Positions 1 to 7,784 are shown, counted from the stretch's first letter. The stretch is DNA of 45,285 nucleotides from Verrucomicrobia bacterium 12-59-8 (GCA_002279765.1 NCCR01000011.1:1-45285); one strand, 5' to 3'. Translations and numbers: made by a program. Notes: generated by a model from the letters alone, not told the origin.

Positions 1-639
1 ATGGGACACTACATCAATCCCCCTCAAGACAAGCAATTCTGGCTGGAAGCCAACGGTGCCGTCTGGCATCCGAAAGGCATCCACGACCCGGAGATGTTCC
101 ACTACTACCTTAACCGCGGACAGGCAGTGGTTTGTCTCGTCCAGAATGATGGCTTCACAGCCGGGGCCATCTGCACCTCCCCGGACGAGATCAGCCGGTT
201 CCAGATGACGGCCGATGACACTCGTTCCCGCCAGTGGTGGGCAGTTCCCCTCGAAGCCCTCTACTCCATCAACCCCGAGGTGCGAGCCTACTTCGACCCG
301 GAGGCGAAAGATGCGTCGCAGGAGCTGCAAGACAACGCCGCGAAGTTCTCCCTGCTGTGCCAACAGTTCGAGAAGGACATCGCGGCGCTGGGGACATTGG
401 GCTGGACCTTCATCGCTGCGATACAGGAGAACGAGCATTGCTCGGTTGTAGCGCACAGGCATGGGCAGCGACCGGAGGATGTGGTGCATGCTATTGCATT
501 TGCATCCCTGGAGATGGCCGACCAGATCGATGAGATCATGCGCGCGGGAGTGGACATCAAGAGCCTGATCTTCGACATGCACTCGAAGCGTGCGGAGGAG
601 CGGATTTCCAAGATCATCGAAAAGGCGGTGCAGGGATGA
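1..639 (+). CDS. hypothetical early protein (212 aa)
   Basis: I do not recognise this protein. It is soluble, with no signal peptide or membrane segment. The N-terminal half is rich in aromatic residues and the C-terminal third (about 150-210) is predicted helical and charged. Its stop overlaps the next start as ATGA, so it is the first visible member of the left operon. The ATG is the first base of the window, so the ribosome binding site cannot be judged and an earlier start outside the window is possible. Confidence 0.75.
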   Translation: MGHYINPPQDKQFWLEANGAVWHPKGIHDPEMFHYYLNRGQAVVCLVQNDGFTAGAICTSPDEISRFQMTADDTRSRQWWAVPLEALYSINPEVRAYFDPEAKDASQELQDNAAKFSLLCQQFEKDIAALGTLGWTFIAAIQENEHCSVVAHRHGQRPEDVVHAIAFASLEMADQIDEIMRAGVDIKSLIFDMHSKRAEERISKIIEKAVQG

Positions 640-863
640 GGCTCACACAACTTCCCATCCTGAAAATGTTCGCGAAGGTGGTGCCGGACTACGAGGCGAG
701 TCTACGAGCCCGAGCGAAAGCAGGACAACTGAACGTGCATCGAGTGTTCGACATCGAAGCCCATGCGATTGCAGTGGAGAGGAAAGGAGACTTACGGCAA
801 CACTTCGCGAGGTTAGCCTCGGGACTACCCACGACCAACAAGCACATCGATGTGAGGAGATGA
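636..863 (+). CDS. hypothetical small basic protein (75 aa)
   Basis: This is an unrecognised small protein rich in Arg and Lys. It is coupled to the upstream gene by an ATGA overlap and runs into the ribosome binding site of the next gene. Its function is unknown. The coupling and matching codon use support a real gene rather than a chance frame. The high charge could fit nucleic-acid or protein binding, but no motif shows this. Confidence 0.6.
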   Translation: MRLTQLPILKMFAKVVPDYEASLRARAKAGQLNVHRVFDIEAHAIAVERKGDLRQHFARLASGLPTTNKHIDVRR

Positions 864-868
864 CTATC

Positions 869-1300
869 ATGACACCAGAATGCCTTGCGACCCTGAAGGC
901 CGCAGATGACTACTTCAACGTCCCGGAGAGGCACGCAGTGTTCGCGTATTTCGTCCGGGATGTGGGAGGGAAGACAGTGGAGCTGAAGAAGGACAGCTAT
1001 GCCGCCAGCGGACGGATGAAGGAAGACGTCGAAGCCCTCGCCCCAAAATGCTCGGCCATGTGTGCTATGACTGCATTCACGCACTTCGCGCCGAATGAGG
1101 AAGTAGCGAATGAGGCGGCGAAAGTGTTCGCGTCGTTTGGGGGCTTTAGCTGGGACGCAGTGGAAGCTGTGAACAATGTCAAGGCGGACTTTTCGGCAGG
1201 CATGGCCCCAGGCAGCGCCTATCGTTCCCGCCCGGCCTACCACTATGTGAAGGTCCTGTTGAAGGCCGCGATTGAGGAAGGAGAGAAACAGCAAGCGTAA
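869..1300 (+). CDS. hypothetical protein (143 aa)
   Basis: Unrecognised, mainly helical soluble protein with Ala-rich helices in the second half and a charged C-terminus. Two ATGs lie close together at 860 and 869. I chose 869 because GAGGAG at 854-859 then has a 9-nt spacer, while it would touch an ATG at 860. The frame stays open far upstream but overlaps the preceding gene there. A hairpin terminator follows the stop within 55 nt, so this gene probably ends a transcript segment. Confidence 0.7.
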   Translation: MTPECLATLKAADDYFNVPERHAVFAYFVRDVGGKTVELKKDSYAASGRMKEDVEALAPKCSAMCAMTAFTHFAPNEEVANEAAKVFASFGGFSWDAVEAVNNVKADFSAGMAPGSAYRSRPAYHYVKVLLKAAIEEGEKQQA

Positions 1301-1318
1301 GATAGCCTACCCAACTTG

Positions 1319-1352
1319 CCCCAGCGGACCTTCATGTGGTCCCTGGGGTTTT
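1319..1352 (+). terminator. rho-independent terminator
   Basis: CCCCAG plus GGACC (1319-1330, one bulged C) pairs with GGTCC plus CTGGGG (1338-1348). The loop is 7 nt and the stem is followed directly by TTTT. It lies between the stop at 1300 and the next start at 1397, so it may attenuate the early operon rather than end it. Confidence 0.65.
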
Positions 1353-1396
1353 GGGCTGAGGCTCCCGGCCTACATACTAACACGGAGGTTGATAAC

Positions 1397-1690
1397 ATGG
1401 CGACGATCTTTGATCTGGAACAAGAAGACGAGGTGGTGGAAGCAGTGCCCCCGCATAAGTTCTGGCGTGCGGTCTGGTATTCCCCTAAGGGTTTCATCGA
1501 GTTCGGCTTTCGACTACGCTCGTATTTTTTGGACAAGTTTACTGTGGTGACAGGTCCCATTTTTCCCACTGCGGAAATGGCAGAGCAAAGCAATCTTGCC
1601 ATGGAGTCTCGAGTGCTGAGAAAACAACCGGATTACTCTGGACGCTTTATTCGAGCCATCAAGGTTAATGAGAATGGGGAGCCCATCTAA
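1397..1690 (+). CDS. hypothetical protein (97 aa)
   Basis: Unrecognised small protein with an acidic N-terminus, an aromatic central part and a basic C-terminal third. The start at 1397 is supported by GGAGG at 1384-1388 with an 8-nt spacer. The longer reading from 1316 would run through the terminator hairpin. Its stop shares a base with the next ATG (TAATG), so the two genes are translationally coupled. Confidence 0.7.
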   Translation: MATIFDLEQEDEVVEAVPPHKFWRAVWYSPKGFIEFGFRLRSYFLDKFTVVTGPIFPTAEMAEQSNLAMESRVLRKQPDYSGRFIRAIKVNENGEPI

Positions 1691-2082
1691 TGGCGAGCGA
1701 AATCAAACTACACTGGTCGACCACCCAGGGGTGTATTGTGGTGGAGTTGCCGAGCGGTACCACCCTGCACCTGAGCAGGCAAGATGCTCTCTTCGTCCAT
1801 CCCTTTCTCGATGCCCTGCACCTCATCCAGTCCCACGACCCCGCGTGGTTACTCCGGCCCATCACCGAGAAGCAATTCCGTGGGTTCTACGCGAGGTGGC
1901 GAGCGGACGGGAACAAGGCCCTGGAGGCGGCGTTGGACGAGATGAACCCAACTAAGCGGGACCGACTGTCCCAGACCCAGATCGACACCCTGCGGGATAA
2001 GTACCTGCAGGATGGGAAGGTAGTGGTGAAGCCACTGCAAAGGACGCCGAAGGGCATCAATCTCGATGACCTGATTATTTAA
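1690..2082 (+). CDS. hypothetical protein with shared C-terminal tail (130 aa)
   Basis: Unrecognised soluble protein with a beta-rich N-terminal half and a helical, charged C-terminal half. Its last residues read PKGINLDDLII, one of several C-terminal tails of the form I-(S/N)-L-(D/E)-(D/G)-L found in left-arm proteins of this phage. The tail follows a basic linker and looks like an exposed peptide. The gene is coupled to the upstream gene by TAATG. Role unknown. Confidence 0.72.
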   Translation: MASEIKLHWSTTQGCIVVELPSGTTLHLSRQDALFVHPFLDALHLIQSHDPAWLLRPITEKQFRGFYARWRADGNKALEAALDEMNPTKRDRLSQTQIDTLRDKYLQDGKVVVKPLQRTPKGINLDDLII

Positions 2083-2093
2083 GGAGAAGTGAT

Positions 2094-2426
2094 ATGACTG
2101 AGAATGTATGGAGACAAGCCCTGGTCCCGTGGAAGGAGGGTGGGCGGGCTTATACCTACCTCCTGCCCCCTGACCTCCCGGCCGAGATCGGAGACATGGC
2201 TATGGTTGAGGGACCGAAGGGTACACCCTTCTGCTTCCCCATCGTGGACATCGTGCCGCATGAACCCACTACCTTCCAATGCAAGCCAGTGTGTAATGTG
2301 TACTCGGCGGAGCAATGGGCGCTGATGGTCCAAGCGGAGCAGACGGAGAAGCCGACGGTGAGTATGGATGAGCGGTATCCTGAGTGGAAGGCCGAGGCGG
2401 CGAATATGTTTGTGGAGGGGAGGTGA
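2094..2426 (+). CDS. hypothetical protein, beta-rich (110 aa)
   Basis: A strong ribosome binding site (AAGGAG at 2081-2086) precedes the ATG. Residues 20-55 (Y-L-L-P-P-D-L followed by E-I-G-D) recall the small beta-barrel found at the N-terminus of PriA-type proteins, but the match is short and I would not assign that role. The C-terminus is helical and acidic. The next gene starts within its stop (ATGA). Function unknown. Confidence 0.7.
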   Translation: MTENVWRQALVPWKEGGRAYTYLLPPDLPAEIGDMAMVEGPKGTPFCFPIVDIVPHEPTTFQCKPVCNVYSAEQWALMVQAEQTEKPTVSMDERYPEWKAEAANMFVEGR

Positions 2427-2611
2427 TGAGACGGATGACGATTAGTCTGGTGTTGAAGTTCAATGACCTTCCCAGCGGCCTTACCGCCGAGGGCTACGCG
2501 GCACTGCTCAAGCACACCATCGAGCGTTCGATCAACCCTTCCTTCAAAACAGTCGTGACCGTGACGAAGGCGAAGGAATGGAAGAGGAAAGGAAAGAAAA
2601 CTAATGGATGA
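2426..2611 (+). CDS. hypothetical small basic protein (61 aa)
   Basis: Short protein with a beta-strand-like N-terminus, a central helix and a very basic tail (KEWKRKGKK). It starts at an ATGA overlap, after the GGAGGGGAGG run at 2413-2423. A second in-frame ATG at 2435 has a more usual spacing and could be the true start. The next gene begins 8 nt before its stop. No family recognised. Confidence 0.6.
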   Translation: MRRMTISLVLKFNDLPSGLTAEGYAALLKHTIERSINPSFKTVVTVTKAKEWKRKGKKTNG

Positions 2612-2936
2612 CATCAAACCAAACCCTTATATGGGCGAGGCCATCTCCATTGCCTTTGGGAAGTTCTGGCCGAGGGAGGGTGACATACCCGCCTCCATCA
2701 GTGTCTGGTATCGGGACCCTGAATCCGGTATCCTCACCACCATCGGGTGGAAGGAAGGGGAAGGGGAAGTGGGGCTTTTTGAAAAACTTCTTAATTGTAA
2801 GGAAGTTTTTGAGAAACACAACGCCGCGGTGAAGAGGATTGAGGCGAGACGAGTGGAGTCGTTTGAGACTCGGACGAGGAAGCCCAAACCGACAGGGACT
2901 ACCCCGAATATTAGCTTGGAGGACTTGCTGAAATGA
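2604..2936 (+). CDS. hypothetical protein with shared C-terminal tail (110 aa)
   Basis: Unrecognised protein with a beta-rich first half and a helical centre containing a repeated F-E-K unit, then a basic Pro/Thr linker and a C-terminal tail NISLEDLLK. The linker-plus-tail layout matches the protein ending at 2082. The F-E-K repeat is encoded by a perfect 9-bp inverted repeat (2782-2790 / 2802-2810). It overlaps its neighbours on both sides, as expected inside a tightly packed phage operon. Confidence 0.72.
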   Translation: MDDIKPNPYMGEAISIAFGKFWPREGDIPASISVWYRDPESGILTTIGWKEGEGEVGLFEKLLNCKEVFEKHNAAVKRIEARRVESFETRTRKPKPTGTTPNISLEDLLK

Positions 2937-3421
2937 ACACTGGAAACAAAACGCAAGATGCGAGGAGCATCAGGGAGCTGAAGGGTGTGAACCCTCACCT
3001 GTGTGCGATGGTGCGGGACCTTTCGACGTACTTCAAGATCGTGGTGACTGATGGCCTGCGCACGGTGGAAGAGCAAGCGAATTACGTCCTGATGGGTAAG
3101 TCCAAGACCCTCAACTCCAAGCACCTCACCGGCGATGCAGTGGATATCATGCGCTTCGACAATGGCAAGCCACATTGGGAGCTACCACTGTACGCTGAAA
3201 TGGCTGTGTATGTCCGTACCTGGTCCATCCGTAACCAATACCCCATTCGCTGGGGTGGAAGCTGGCACACTCTCACCAACGTCTACGACCACAATGGAGT
3301 GGTGACGGTTGAGGACATGATGAAGCTGGTGGATGAGTACACCAAGCAATGTCGGAAAGCCCGCAAGCGCCCGCTGATCGATGGCCCACACTTTGAAACC
3401 CTCGGAGTATCCCCGCAATGA
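2933..3421 (+). CDS. M15-family peptidase endolysin
   Basis: Likely peptidoglycan endopeptidase of the M15 (VanY/D,D-carboxypeptidase-like, T5-endolysin-like) family, a zinc enzyme that cuts peptide stems of the wall. SKHLTGDAVD at residues 62-71 supplies H64 and D71, and GPHFE at 151-155 supplies H153, the expected zinc ligands. G-L-R at 41-43 fits the conserved core. At 162 aa it is a single-domain enzyme without a signal peptide, so it needs a holin to reach the wall. It lies among early genes, far from the holin/spanin genes at 30.7-31.5 kb, which is an unusual split of a lysis set. ATGA overlaps link it to both neighbours. Confidence 0.88.
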   Translation: MNTGNKTQDARSIRELKGVNPHLCAMVRDLSTYFKIVVTDGLRTVEEQANYVLMGKSKTLNSKHLTGDAVDIMRFDNGKPHWELPLYAEMAVYVRTWSIRNQYPIRWGGSWHTLTNVYDHNGVVTVEDMMKLVDEYTKQCRKARKRPLIDGPHFETLGVSPQ

Positions 3422-3636
3422 TAACTATTATCCTGACTAACCTGGAAGGGAAACCCATCCTGGTCAACCCGGCCACGGTGATCCACAGCGCCCCGTTGAA
3501 CATCAACATACCTAATGTGTCGAAACAAGGGGCTGTGCTGTTTGCGAGCACCGGGACCTTCACAGCGCAGATACAAGTGCAGGAAACTGCGGAAGAAATT
3601 CAGAAAAAGATCAGAGAGGAGATGCGATACCTATGA
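3418..3636 (+). CDS. small beta-rich protein (72 aa)
   Basis: Two beta-rich segments are followed by a C-terminal helix with acidic and basic residues. The pattern (a short strand, G-K-P, a strand, then an E-T-A-E-E helix) is reminiscent of FlbD-like small proteins, but this is weak and no function follows from it. The gene is coupled by overlap to the endolysin upstream and the helicase downstream. Confidence 0.65.
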   Translation: MITIILTNLEGKPILVNPATVIHSAPLNINIPNVSKQGAVLFASTGTFTAQIQVQETAEEIQKKIREEMRYL

Positions 3637-5129
3637 CCCATACACCCACAGAAGAACAAGCCCTTATCATTGCAGCCGTGGCTGCGGGTAAGTCCATTAT
3701 CGTGAATGCACTGGCGGGAGCGGCGAAGACCTCTACCATTCAAATGGCCGCTCCAAAGTGCCCGGCTAATACCCTGGCGCTGGCATTCAACAAGGGCATT
3801 CAGATGGAACTGGAAGGGAGGCTCCCGAGCACCTTCCAGGTGAAAACCATCAACGCCCTGGGTTTCGCAGCTTGGAAGAAGATCGCAGGGAACCCCCAGC
3901 TGGACTCGTCCAAGGTCAGCAAAATCATGCGGAGGCTCGATCCGAAGGCCCCTTGGGACCTCGCCAAGGTAGTGTCATCTGCCAAGCTCAACGGGCTCGT
4001 AGTCGCCACCCGCAAGCACATGGGGCAGGGCATCCTGGAGGACACGCGCCCGAACTGGGAAGCCCTGGCCGATGACCTGGATACCACACTGGTCCGGGAT
4101 GACCCTTACACGCGGGAGAGGAAGGACTACCTCGACCTGTGCCGGAAGACCTTGGAGGCGAGCATTGATGAAAGCTTCACTGTGTCAATCGACTTCGATG
4201 ATCAGGTGTATATGCCCACCTGCTTCGGTGCGCCGTTCCCGAAGTTCGACTGTGTAATGGTAGATGAAGCGCAGGACCTTTCTCCGCTCAACCACCTGAT
4301 GCTGAAGAAGTTAAAACCCCCGCAGTTGATCGTGGTGGGTGATCCATTGCAGTCGATCTATGCATTCAGGGGCGCGGATACCCAGTCAATGCCGAAGCTG
4401 GGTGCGGACTGGAACCTGGAACCCTTCACCCTGTCCGTGTGCTTCCGGTGTGCGACAAGCATCGTGGAGGTCGCTCGAACCTGGGCCCCACATATGCAGT
4501 CGCCGGAGTGGATGCAGCAGGGGGAGGTTAAGTTCGACATTACGGATGATGAGGGTATGTGGGATATGGACTCCCTCCCGCCCGCCGTCACCATCCTCTG
4601 CCGGAACAATGCCCCGCTCATCAAGCTGGCGTTGAAGATATTCAAAACCCGCAAGATCGCATTCCTCAACTCCCGCGCCGAGTCCGCCATGCTCTCCGCC
4701 CTGCGTACCATCCTGCGCTATAAAAAGGACTTGACATTGGAACAAGTCGCGGGTAAGATCGAAACGAGCCGGATGAATAAGCTCGACAATGAAGACCCGA
4801 AGAAACATGAGAGGATCATGGACGAGCACGATGCCTTGCAGTTCTGCGTGGACAGTGCGCTAGCGGAGGGACGGGATTATGCAGGGCTGGAGCGACTGAT
4901 CTCCGAACTCTTCCAGAACAAGAACGCGAATGTCTGGTTCGGGACAGGTCATGGTGCGAAGGGGAAGGAATGGGATACTGTGTTGCACCTCGACCCGTGG
5001 AGACTCCCATCCAAATACGCCCTCTCCGAGGAAGCCCTGCAGCAGGAGTCCAACATCCACTACGTCATCTCCACTCGGGCGAAGACCAACCTGGTTCACG
5101 CGAACCTTGATCAATATAGGGAGTTCTAA
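3633..5129 (+). CDS. UvrD/Rep-type superfamily 1 DNA helicase
   Basis: ATP-dependent DNA helicase of superfamily 1A, probably acting in phage replication or recombination. Visible motifs: an N-terminal Q-motif-like TEEQ; Walker A ALAGAAKTS at about 26-34 with K32; motif II VDEAQD at 210-215; motif III GDPLQSIYAFRGA shortly after; motif V-like GTGHGAKGKEWD; and motif VI I-S-T-R-A-K near the C-terminus. At 498 aa it is shorter than cellular UvrD (about 700), like many phage versions with reduced 1B/2B subdomains. The start overlaps the upstream gene as ATGA. Confidence 0.9.
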   Translation: MTHTPTEEQALIIAAVAAGKSIIVNALAGAAKTSTIQMAAPKCPANTLALAFNKGIQMELEGRLPSTFQVKTINALGFAAWKKIAGNPQLDSSKVSKIMRRLDPKAPWDLAKVVSSAKLNGLVVATRKHMGQGILEDTRPNWEALADDLDTTLVRDDPYTRERKDYLDLCRKTLEASIDESFTVSIDFDDQVYMPTCFGAPFPKFDCVMVDEAQDLSPLNHLMLKKLKPPQLIVVGDPLQSIYAFRGADTQSMPKLGADWNLEPFTLSVCFRCATSIVEVARTWAPHMQSPEWMQQGEVKFDITDDEGMWDMDSLPPAVTILCRNNAPLIKLALKIFKTRKIAFLNSRAESAMLSALRTILRYKKDLTLEQVAGKIETSRMNKLDNEDPKKHERIMDEHDALQFCVDSALAEGRDYAGLERLISELFQNKNANVWFGTGHGAKGKEWDTVLHLDPWRLPSKYALSEEALQQESNIHYVISTRAKTNLVHANLDQYREF

Positions 5130-5132
5130 TAC

Positions 5133-5459
5133 GTGGCTAACAAGTACAACATTGATATGTTCAGGACGGAGGAAGAACTCTGGCTCCGGGCGGTCGAGAA
5201 CCCGAAAGGGATTTCCTTCCGCCCGAAGGACCCAGGTGCGAACTTCCATTCCTGGGCTGCGAATTGGCGCCTGCGTATGCACAAGTGTCGGATGGCGGAC
5301 AGGCAACGGAACTTGACCCTGTATCCCCCTGGCCATGCCAAGCACGGGAAGTCGGCCTTCGATAGCTACATCGTGAGGATTGACGAAGAGACCCTGTGCC
5401 TCCGCATCGAGTACCGGGGGGATGATCTGGACTCGTTGATAGTGGAGGATAATGAATGA
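5133..5459 (+). CDS. hypothetical protein, GTG start (108 aa)
   Basis: Unrecognised protein with many aromatic and basic residues in the middle and an acidic C-terminus that contains DDLDSLIV, a looser version of the tail shared by other left-arm proteins. The GTG start at 5133 is supported by AGGGAG at 5118-5123 with a 9-nt spacer. The in-frame ATG at 5157 has no binding site. This is the last gene before palindrome copy 1 and the promoter at 5534. Confidence 0.72.
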   Translation: MANKYNIDMFRTEEELWLRAVENPKGISFRPKDPGANFHSWAANWRLRMHKCRMADRQRNLTLYPPGHAKHGKSAFDSYIVRIDEETLCLRIEYRGDDLDSLIVEDNE

Positions 5460-5464
5460 GGACC

Positions 5465-5495
5465 GTGGGATATGTGGATAATCCACATGGCCCAT
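5465..5495. repeat. 31-nt imperfect palindrome, copy 1 of 3
   Basis: TGGG pairs with CCCA around the perfect core ATGTGGAT-A-ATCCACAT (5472-5488). It begins 5 nt after a stop codon and ends 38 nt before the -35 box at 5534. The other copies are at 17409-17439 and 45075-45105. No T-run follows, so it is not a classical terminator. Confidence 0.75.
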
Positions 5496-5533
5496 CCCCC
5501 TGAAAATAACCCACCAGTACCCCAACATTTCGA

Positions 5534-5562
5534 TTGACACCCCCCAACGCCCCGTGTAGGGT
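5534..5562 (+). promoter_or_regulatory. sigma70-like promoter
   Basis: TTGACA (5534-5539), a 17-nt spacer, then TAGGGT (5557-5562). The -35 is consensus and the spacing ideal. It lies in a 161-nt gap, about 60 nt before the start at 5621, and would drive the replication/recombination block. Its layout closely matches the promoter at 44034-44062. Confidence 0.7.
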
Positions 5563-5620
5563 CACCCCATGGCATTCCGCCATGCCCACCCTACCACCTA
5601 GCCACAAGGAAACACCTACC

Positions 5621-6163
5621 ATGACGACCAAGCTGACCATCCAGGGTTTCGAGCTGGAGTTCGAAGCACCCTATAAAGAGGGCGATGTCCTCAACGCGAA
5701 CGAAGCGGCCGCGATCAACCAGACCTTTGGCGAGAACCTTCGCAACAACTTCGCGGCGATCATCAAGACCAAGCGCGGCGAGATCGCCCGTGCGAACGAC
5801 TGGTTCGCGGATGACGAGAAGAAAGTCCCTGACCTGGAAAAGGTCACGGATGAAATGCTGCAGGAAGAGTTCGACGTTGCGGCCGAGTTCTCGACCTACG
5901 CTGAGAACTACGAGTTCGGCGCCCGCCGAGCTGGTGGGACTCGCACTGTCGTGGACCCGGTGGAGAAAGCCGCCCGCAACATCGCCTGGGAGAAAGTCAA
6001 GGGTCTGCTCAAGGCCCGGAACTACAAGCTCACGGACGTCGACAAGGACATGCGCGAGCGTCTGGTCGGCGAGGCCCTGGAGAAGTTCCCGGAGATCAAG
6101 GACGAAGCCGAACGTCAAGTCAGCGCAGCGAAGTCCATCTCGCTGGATGGTCTGTCGATCTAA
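5621..6163 (+). CDS. conserved phage hypothetical protein with shared C-terminal tail (180 aa)
   Basis: Acidic, helical protein; an extended N-terminus is followed by a segment around residues 26-45 resembling abundant phage hypothetical proteins of unknown role. It ends in KSISLDGLSI, a member of the shared C-terminal tail set. The start at 5621 has AAGGA 10 nt upstream and lies downstream of the promoter, so as first gene of its unit it may be made in quantity. The protein at 44444-44950 has a similar build (beta N-terminus, helical body, acidic I/T-x-L-D tail) and might be a distant relative. Confidence 0.78.
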   Translation: MTTKLTIQGFELEFEAPYKEGDVLNANEAAAINQTFGENLRNNFAAIIKTKRGEIARANDWFADDEKKVPDLEKVTDEMLQEEFDVAAEFSTYAENYEFGARRAGGTRTVVDPVEKAARNIAWEKVKGLLKARNYKLTDVDKDMRERLVGEALEKFPEIKDEAERQVSAAKSISLDGLSI

Positions 6164-6181
6164 CCTGGAAAGGACAAGGGT

Positions 6182-6562
6182 TTGCTCGGCCTAATCGCAC
6201 AAGCCCTTGCCCACCCGGTTGGGATACGTGTCCCGGCCTTGGATGCGGAGAAAGTCAGACAAGCGTTGATGCGGACCATACAACGGCTGCCTAGCCCTCC
6301 TCCTCCCATCTCGATCCTTACAAGGCAGACTCCCAGGGGGAGTGAAGTCTGGCTTGTCAGGAACGAGTTTATGAACGGAAAGAAATTCGATCATGTCAAA
6401 GCGGCTGACAGGCTCAGACAAGCGACCGACGAGACGAGTGCATGTGTACCTGTTCGAGGATCAGCTGGAGGAGATCATGACCCTCTGGCCGCAGACGAAC
6501 CTGAGTCATGTGGTGAGGACGGCGTTGGACCGGACGTTAGCCAAGGCGAAGGAAAAGATTGA
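6182..6562 (+). CDS. hypothetical protein, TTG start, overlaps next gene (126 aa)
   Basis: The TTG start at 6182 is preceded by GGAAAGGA (6167-6174) with a 7-nt spacer, a strong site. The first 80 residues read like a real alpha/beta protein (a hydrophobic start, a helix with V-R-Q-A-L, then a strand G-S-E-V-W-L-V). From about residue 72 on it overlaps the ribbon-helix-helix gene in another frame and the sequence becomes low in hydrophobics, so this part may be dispensable. Function unknown. Confidence 0.55.
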   Translation: MLGLIAQALAHPVGIRVPALDAEKVRQALMRTIQRLPSPPPPISILTRQTPRGSEVWLVRNEFMNGKKFDHVKAADRLRQATDETSACVPVRGSAGGDHDPLAADEPESCGEDGVGPDVSQGEGKD

Positions 6563-6593
6563 CGAGCAGATGAAACAGGAGGATCAGGAATGA
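6393..6593 (+). CDS. ribbon-helix-helix DNA-binding protein
   Basis: Small regulator of the CopG/Arc type: a basic N-terminus, one beta strand (RRVHVYL, about 14-20), helix 1 (EDQLEEIMTLW), a turn with N-L-S, and helix 2 (HVVRTALDRTL), followed by a charged tail. Such proteins bind operators as dimers through the strand pair. The ATG at 6393 has GGAAAG with a 10-nt spacer. It probably controls phage transcription; likely targets are the nearby promoter or the palindromes, which is only inference. Confidence 0.72.
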   Translation: MSKRLTGSDKRPTRRVHVYLFEDQLEEIMTLWPQTNLSHVVRTALDRTLAKAKEKIDEQMKQEDQE

Positions 6594-6802
6594 GAGATAT
6601 CACACAGTTGTTCTTCTCAGTCGACCCGGAGGAGATCACGGATGAGGAGATGGAGAAGGTCATCATACCTCACATGCGGGAGCAACGAGGGAAGTTCCTC
6701 ACCACGGAGTCGAAGGGGGAAAGGGCGCCGAGTACGAAGCGTGTGGCACCCCCGAAGGACATTTCCATTGCCGACTTAGACTTGTCTAACCTGAAATTCT
6801 AA
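6590..6802 (+). CDS. small acidic protein with shared C-terminal tail (70 aa)
   Basis: The N-terminal 30 residues are acidic and helical, then a basic Ser/Thr/Lys linker leads to a C-terminal stretch PPKDISIADLDLSNLKF. This again carries the I-S-(L/I)-x-D-L pattern, here with a second D-L-S-N-L repeat. The body is so small that the tail is a major part of the protein. The gene is coupled by ATGA to the DNA-binding protein gene upstream. Function unknown. Confidence 0.68.
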   Translation: MRDITQLFFSVDPEEITDEEMEKVIIPHMREQRGKFLTTESKGERAPSTKRVAPPKDISIADLDLSNLKF

Positions 6803-6821
6803 CCATTAACGAGGTCACCCA

Positions 6822-7784
6822 GTGACAACCATTATCTCCAACCTTCCCCAGCGGAAGGCTTTCTCCTCCGACAACTTGCAATTCGCGTGGGACTCGGTGT
6901 CCCTCGGCGCAGCGAAGAAGTGCCCGAGGTACTACCTGTACTCCATCCTCCAAGGCTGGCAGCCGAAGATGCAGTCCCCGCATCTGACCTTCGGGATTGT
7001 CTTTCACAGCGCGATGGAAGCCCTGGATCACATTCGAGTGACGAGGCCTCTCGTCGACAGTGACCTGTATCCCGTCATCCGTCAGGCCATGAAGACCCTC
7101 GGGTCCTATGATGAGAATGGGATATTCACCCCCTGGCGGAGTGGTCACGATAAGAAGAACCTCGAGTCCATGATCCGGTCGATCGTCTGGTACTTTGATG
7201 AGTACCTCAACGATACCTATACCGTGATCCAGCTGGCGAATGGTCGAGCCGCGGTGGAGTTGAGTTTCCGCTTCCCCCTGGGATTAAAGCACGCGGGTGA
7301 GGACCTTCTCTACTGCGGTCACCTTGACTCCCTGGGAGAATTCGCCCAGTCCACCTACGGCCTGGATCGCAAGACAACTGGAGGGGCCCTGACTCAGCAA
7401 TTCTACTCCCAGTTCTCCCCGAGCGTGCAAATCACCGGGTATAACCTGGCCTCCCGGCTGGTCTACAACGTAGCCTCCCGGGGCATCATCATCGATGCTA
7501 TGCAGATCGGGGCTGGCTTCGTAAGGTTCGGGAGACAGATTGTCGCCAACACCGAGGCGCAGTTGGAGGAATGGCTCACCTCCAGCATGTACACCATCCA
7601 AGACTCGCAACGGTGGCTGGACCAACAGTACTGGCCGATGAACGAGACCGCGTGTAACCTCTACATGGGCTGCACATACCGAGGCATTTGCAGCAAGGAC
7701 CCTTCCGTCCGTGAGCGCTTCCTCGAAGCGGACTTCCACACTCGGGCCTGGGACCCGCTCGAGCCCCGAGGTACCGATGCCTAA
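6822..7784 (+). CDS. PD-(D/E)XK nuclease with Fe-S cysteines (Cas4/AddB-like)
   Basis: Likely RecB-family exonuclease used in recombination or end processing. The catalytic core is visible as H-L-D at D169 and D-R-K at D182/K184, followed by a Q-x-x-x-Y helix (SVQITGY). Four cysteines, C34 plus C278, C284 and C290 near the C-terminus, are placed as in the 4Fe-4S clusters of Cas4 and AddB, although the spacing here is CX5CX5C. It uses a GTG start with a GAGG site upstream. The nearby Sak4-like ATPase and SSB-like genes suggest a single-strand annealing or recombination module. Confidence 0.85.
   Translation: MTTIISNLPQRKAFSSDNLQFAWDSVSLGAAKKCPRYYLYSILQGWQPKMQSPHLTFGIVFHSAMEALDHIRVTRPLVDSDLYPVIRQAMKTLGSYDENGIFTPWRSGHDKKNLESMIRSIVWYFDEYLNDTYTVIQLANGRAAVELSFRFPLGLKHAGEDLLYCGHLDSLGEFAQSTYGLDRKTTGGALTQQFYSQFSPSVQITGYNLASRLVYNVASRGIIIDAMQIGAGFVRFGRQIVANTEAQLEEWLTSSMYTIQDSQRWLDQQYWPMNETACNLYMGCTYRGICSKDPSVRERFLEADFHTRAWDPLEPRGTDA

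Noticed and set aside
590..868. N-terminal extension of the gene ending at 1300
   Set aside because: It would overlap the gene at 636-863 completely; a good ribosome site supports the start at 869.
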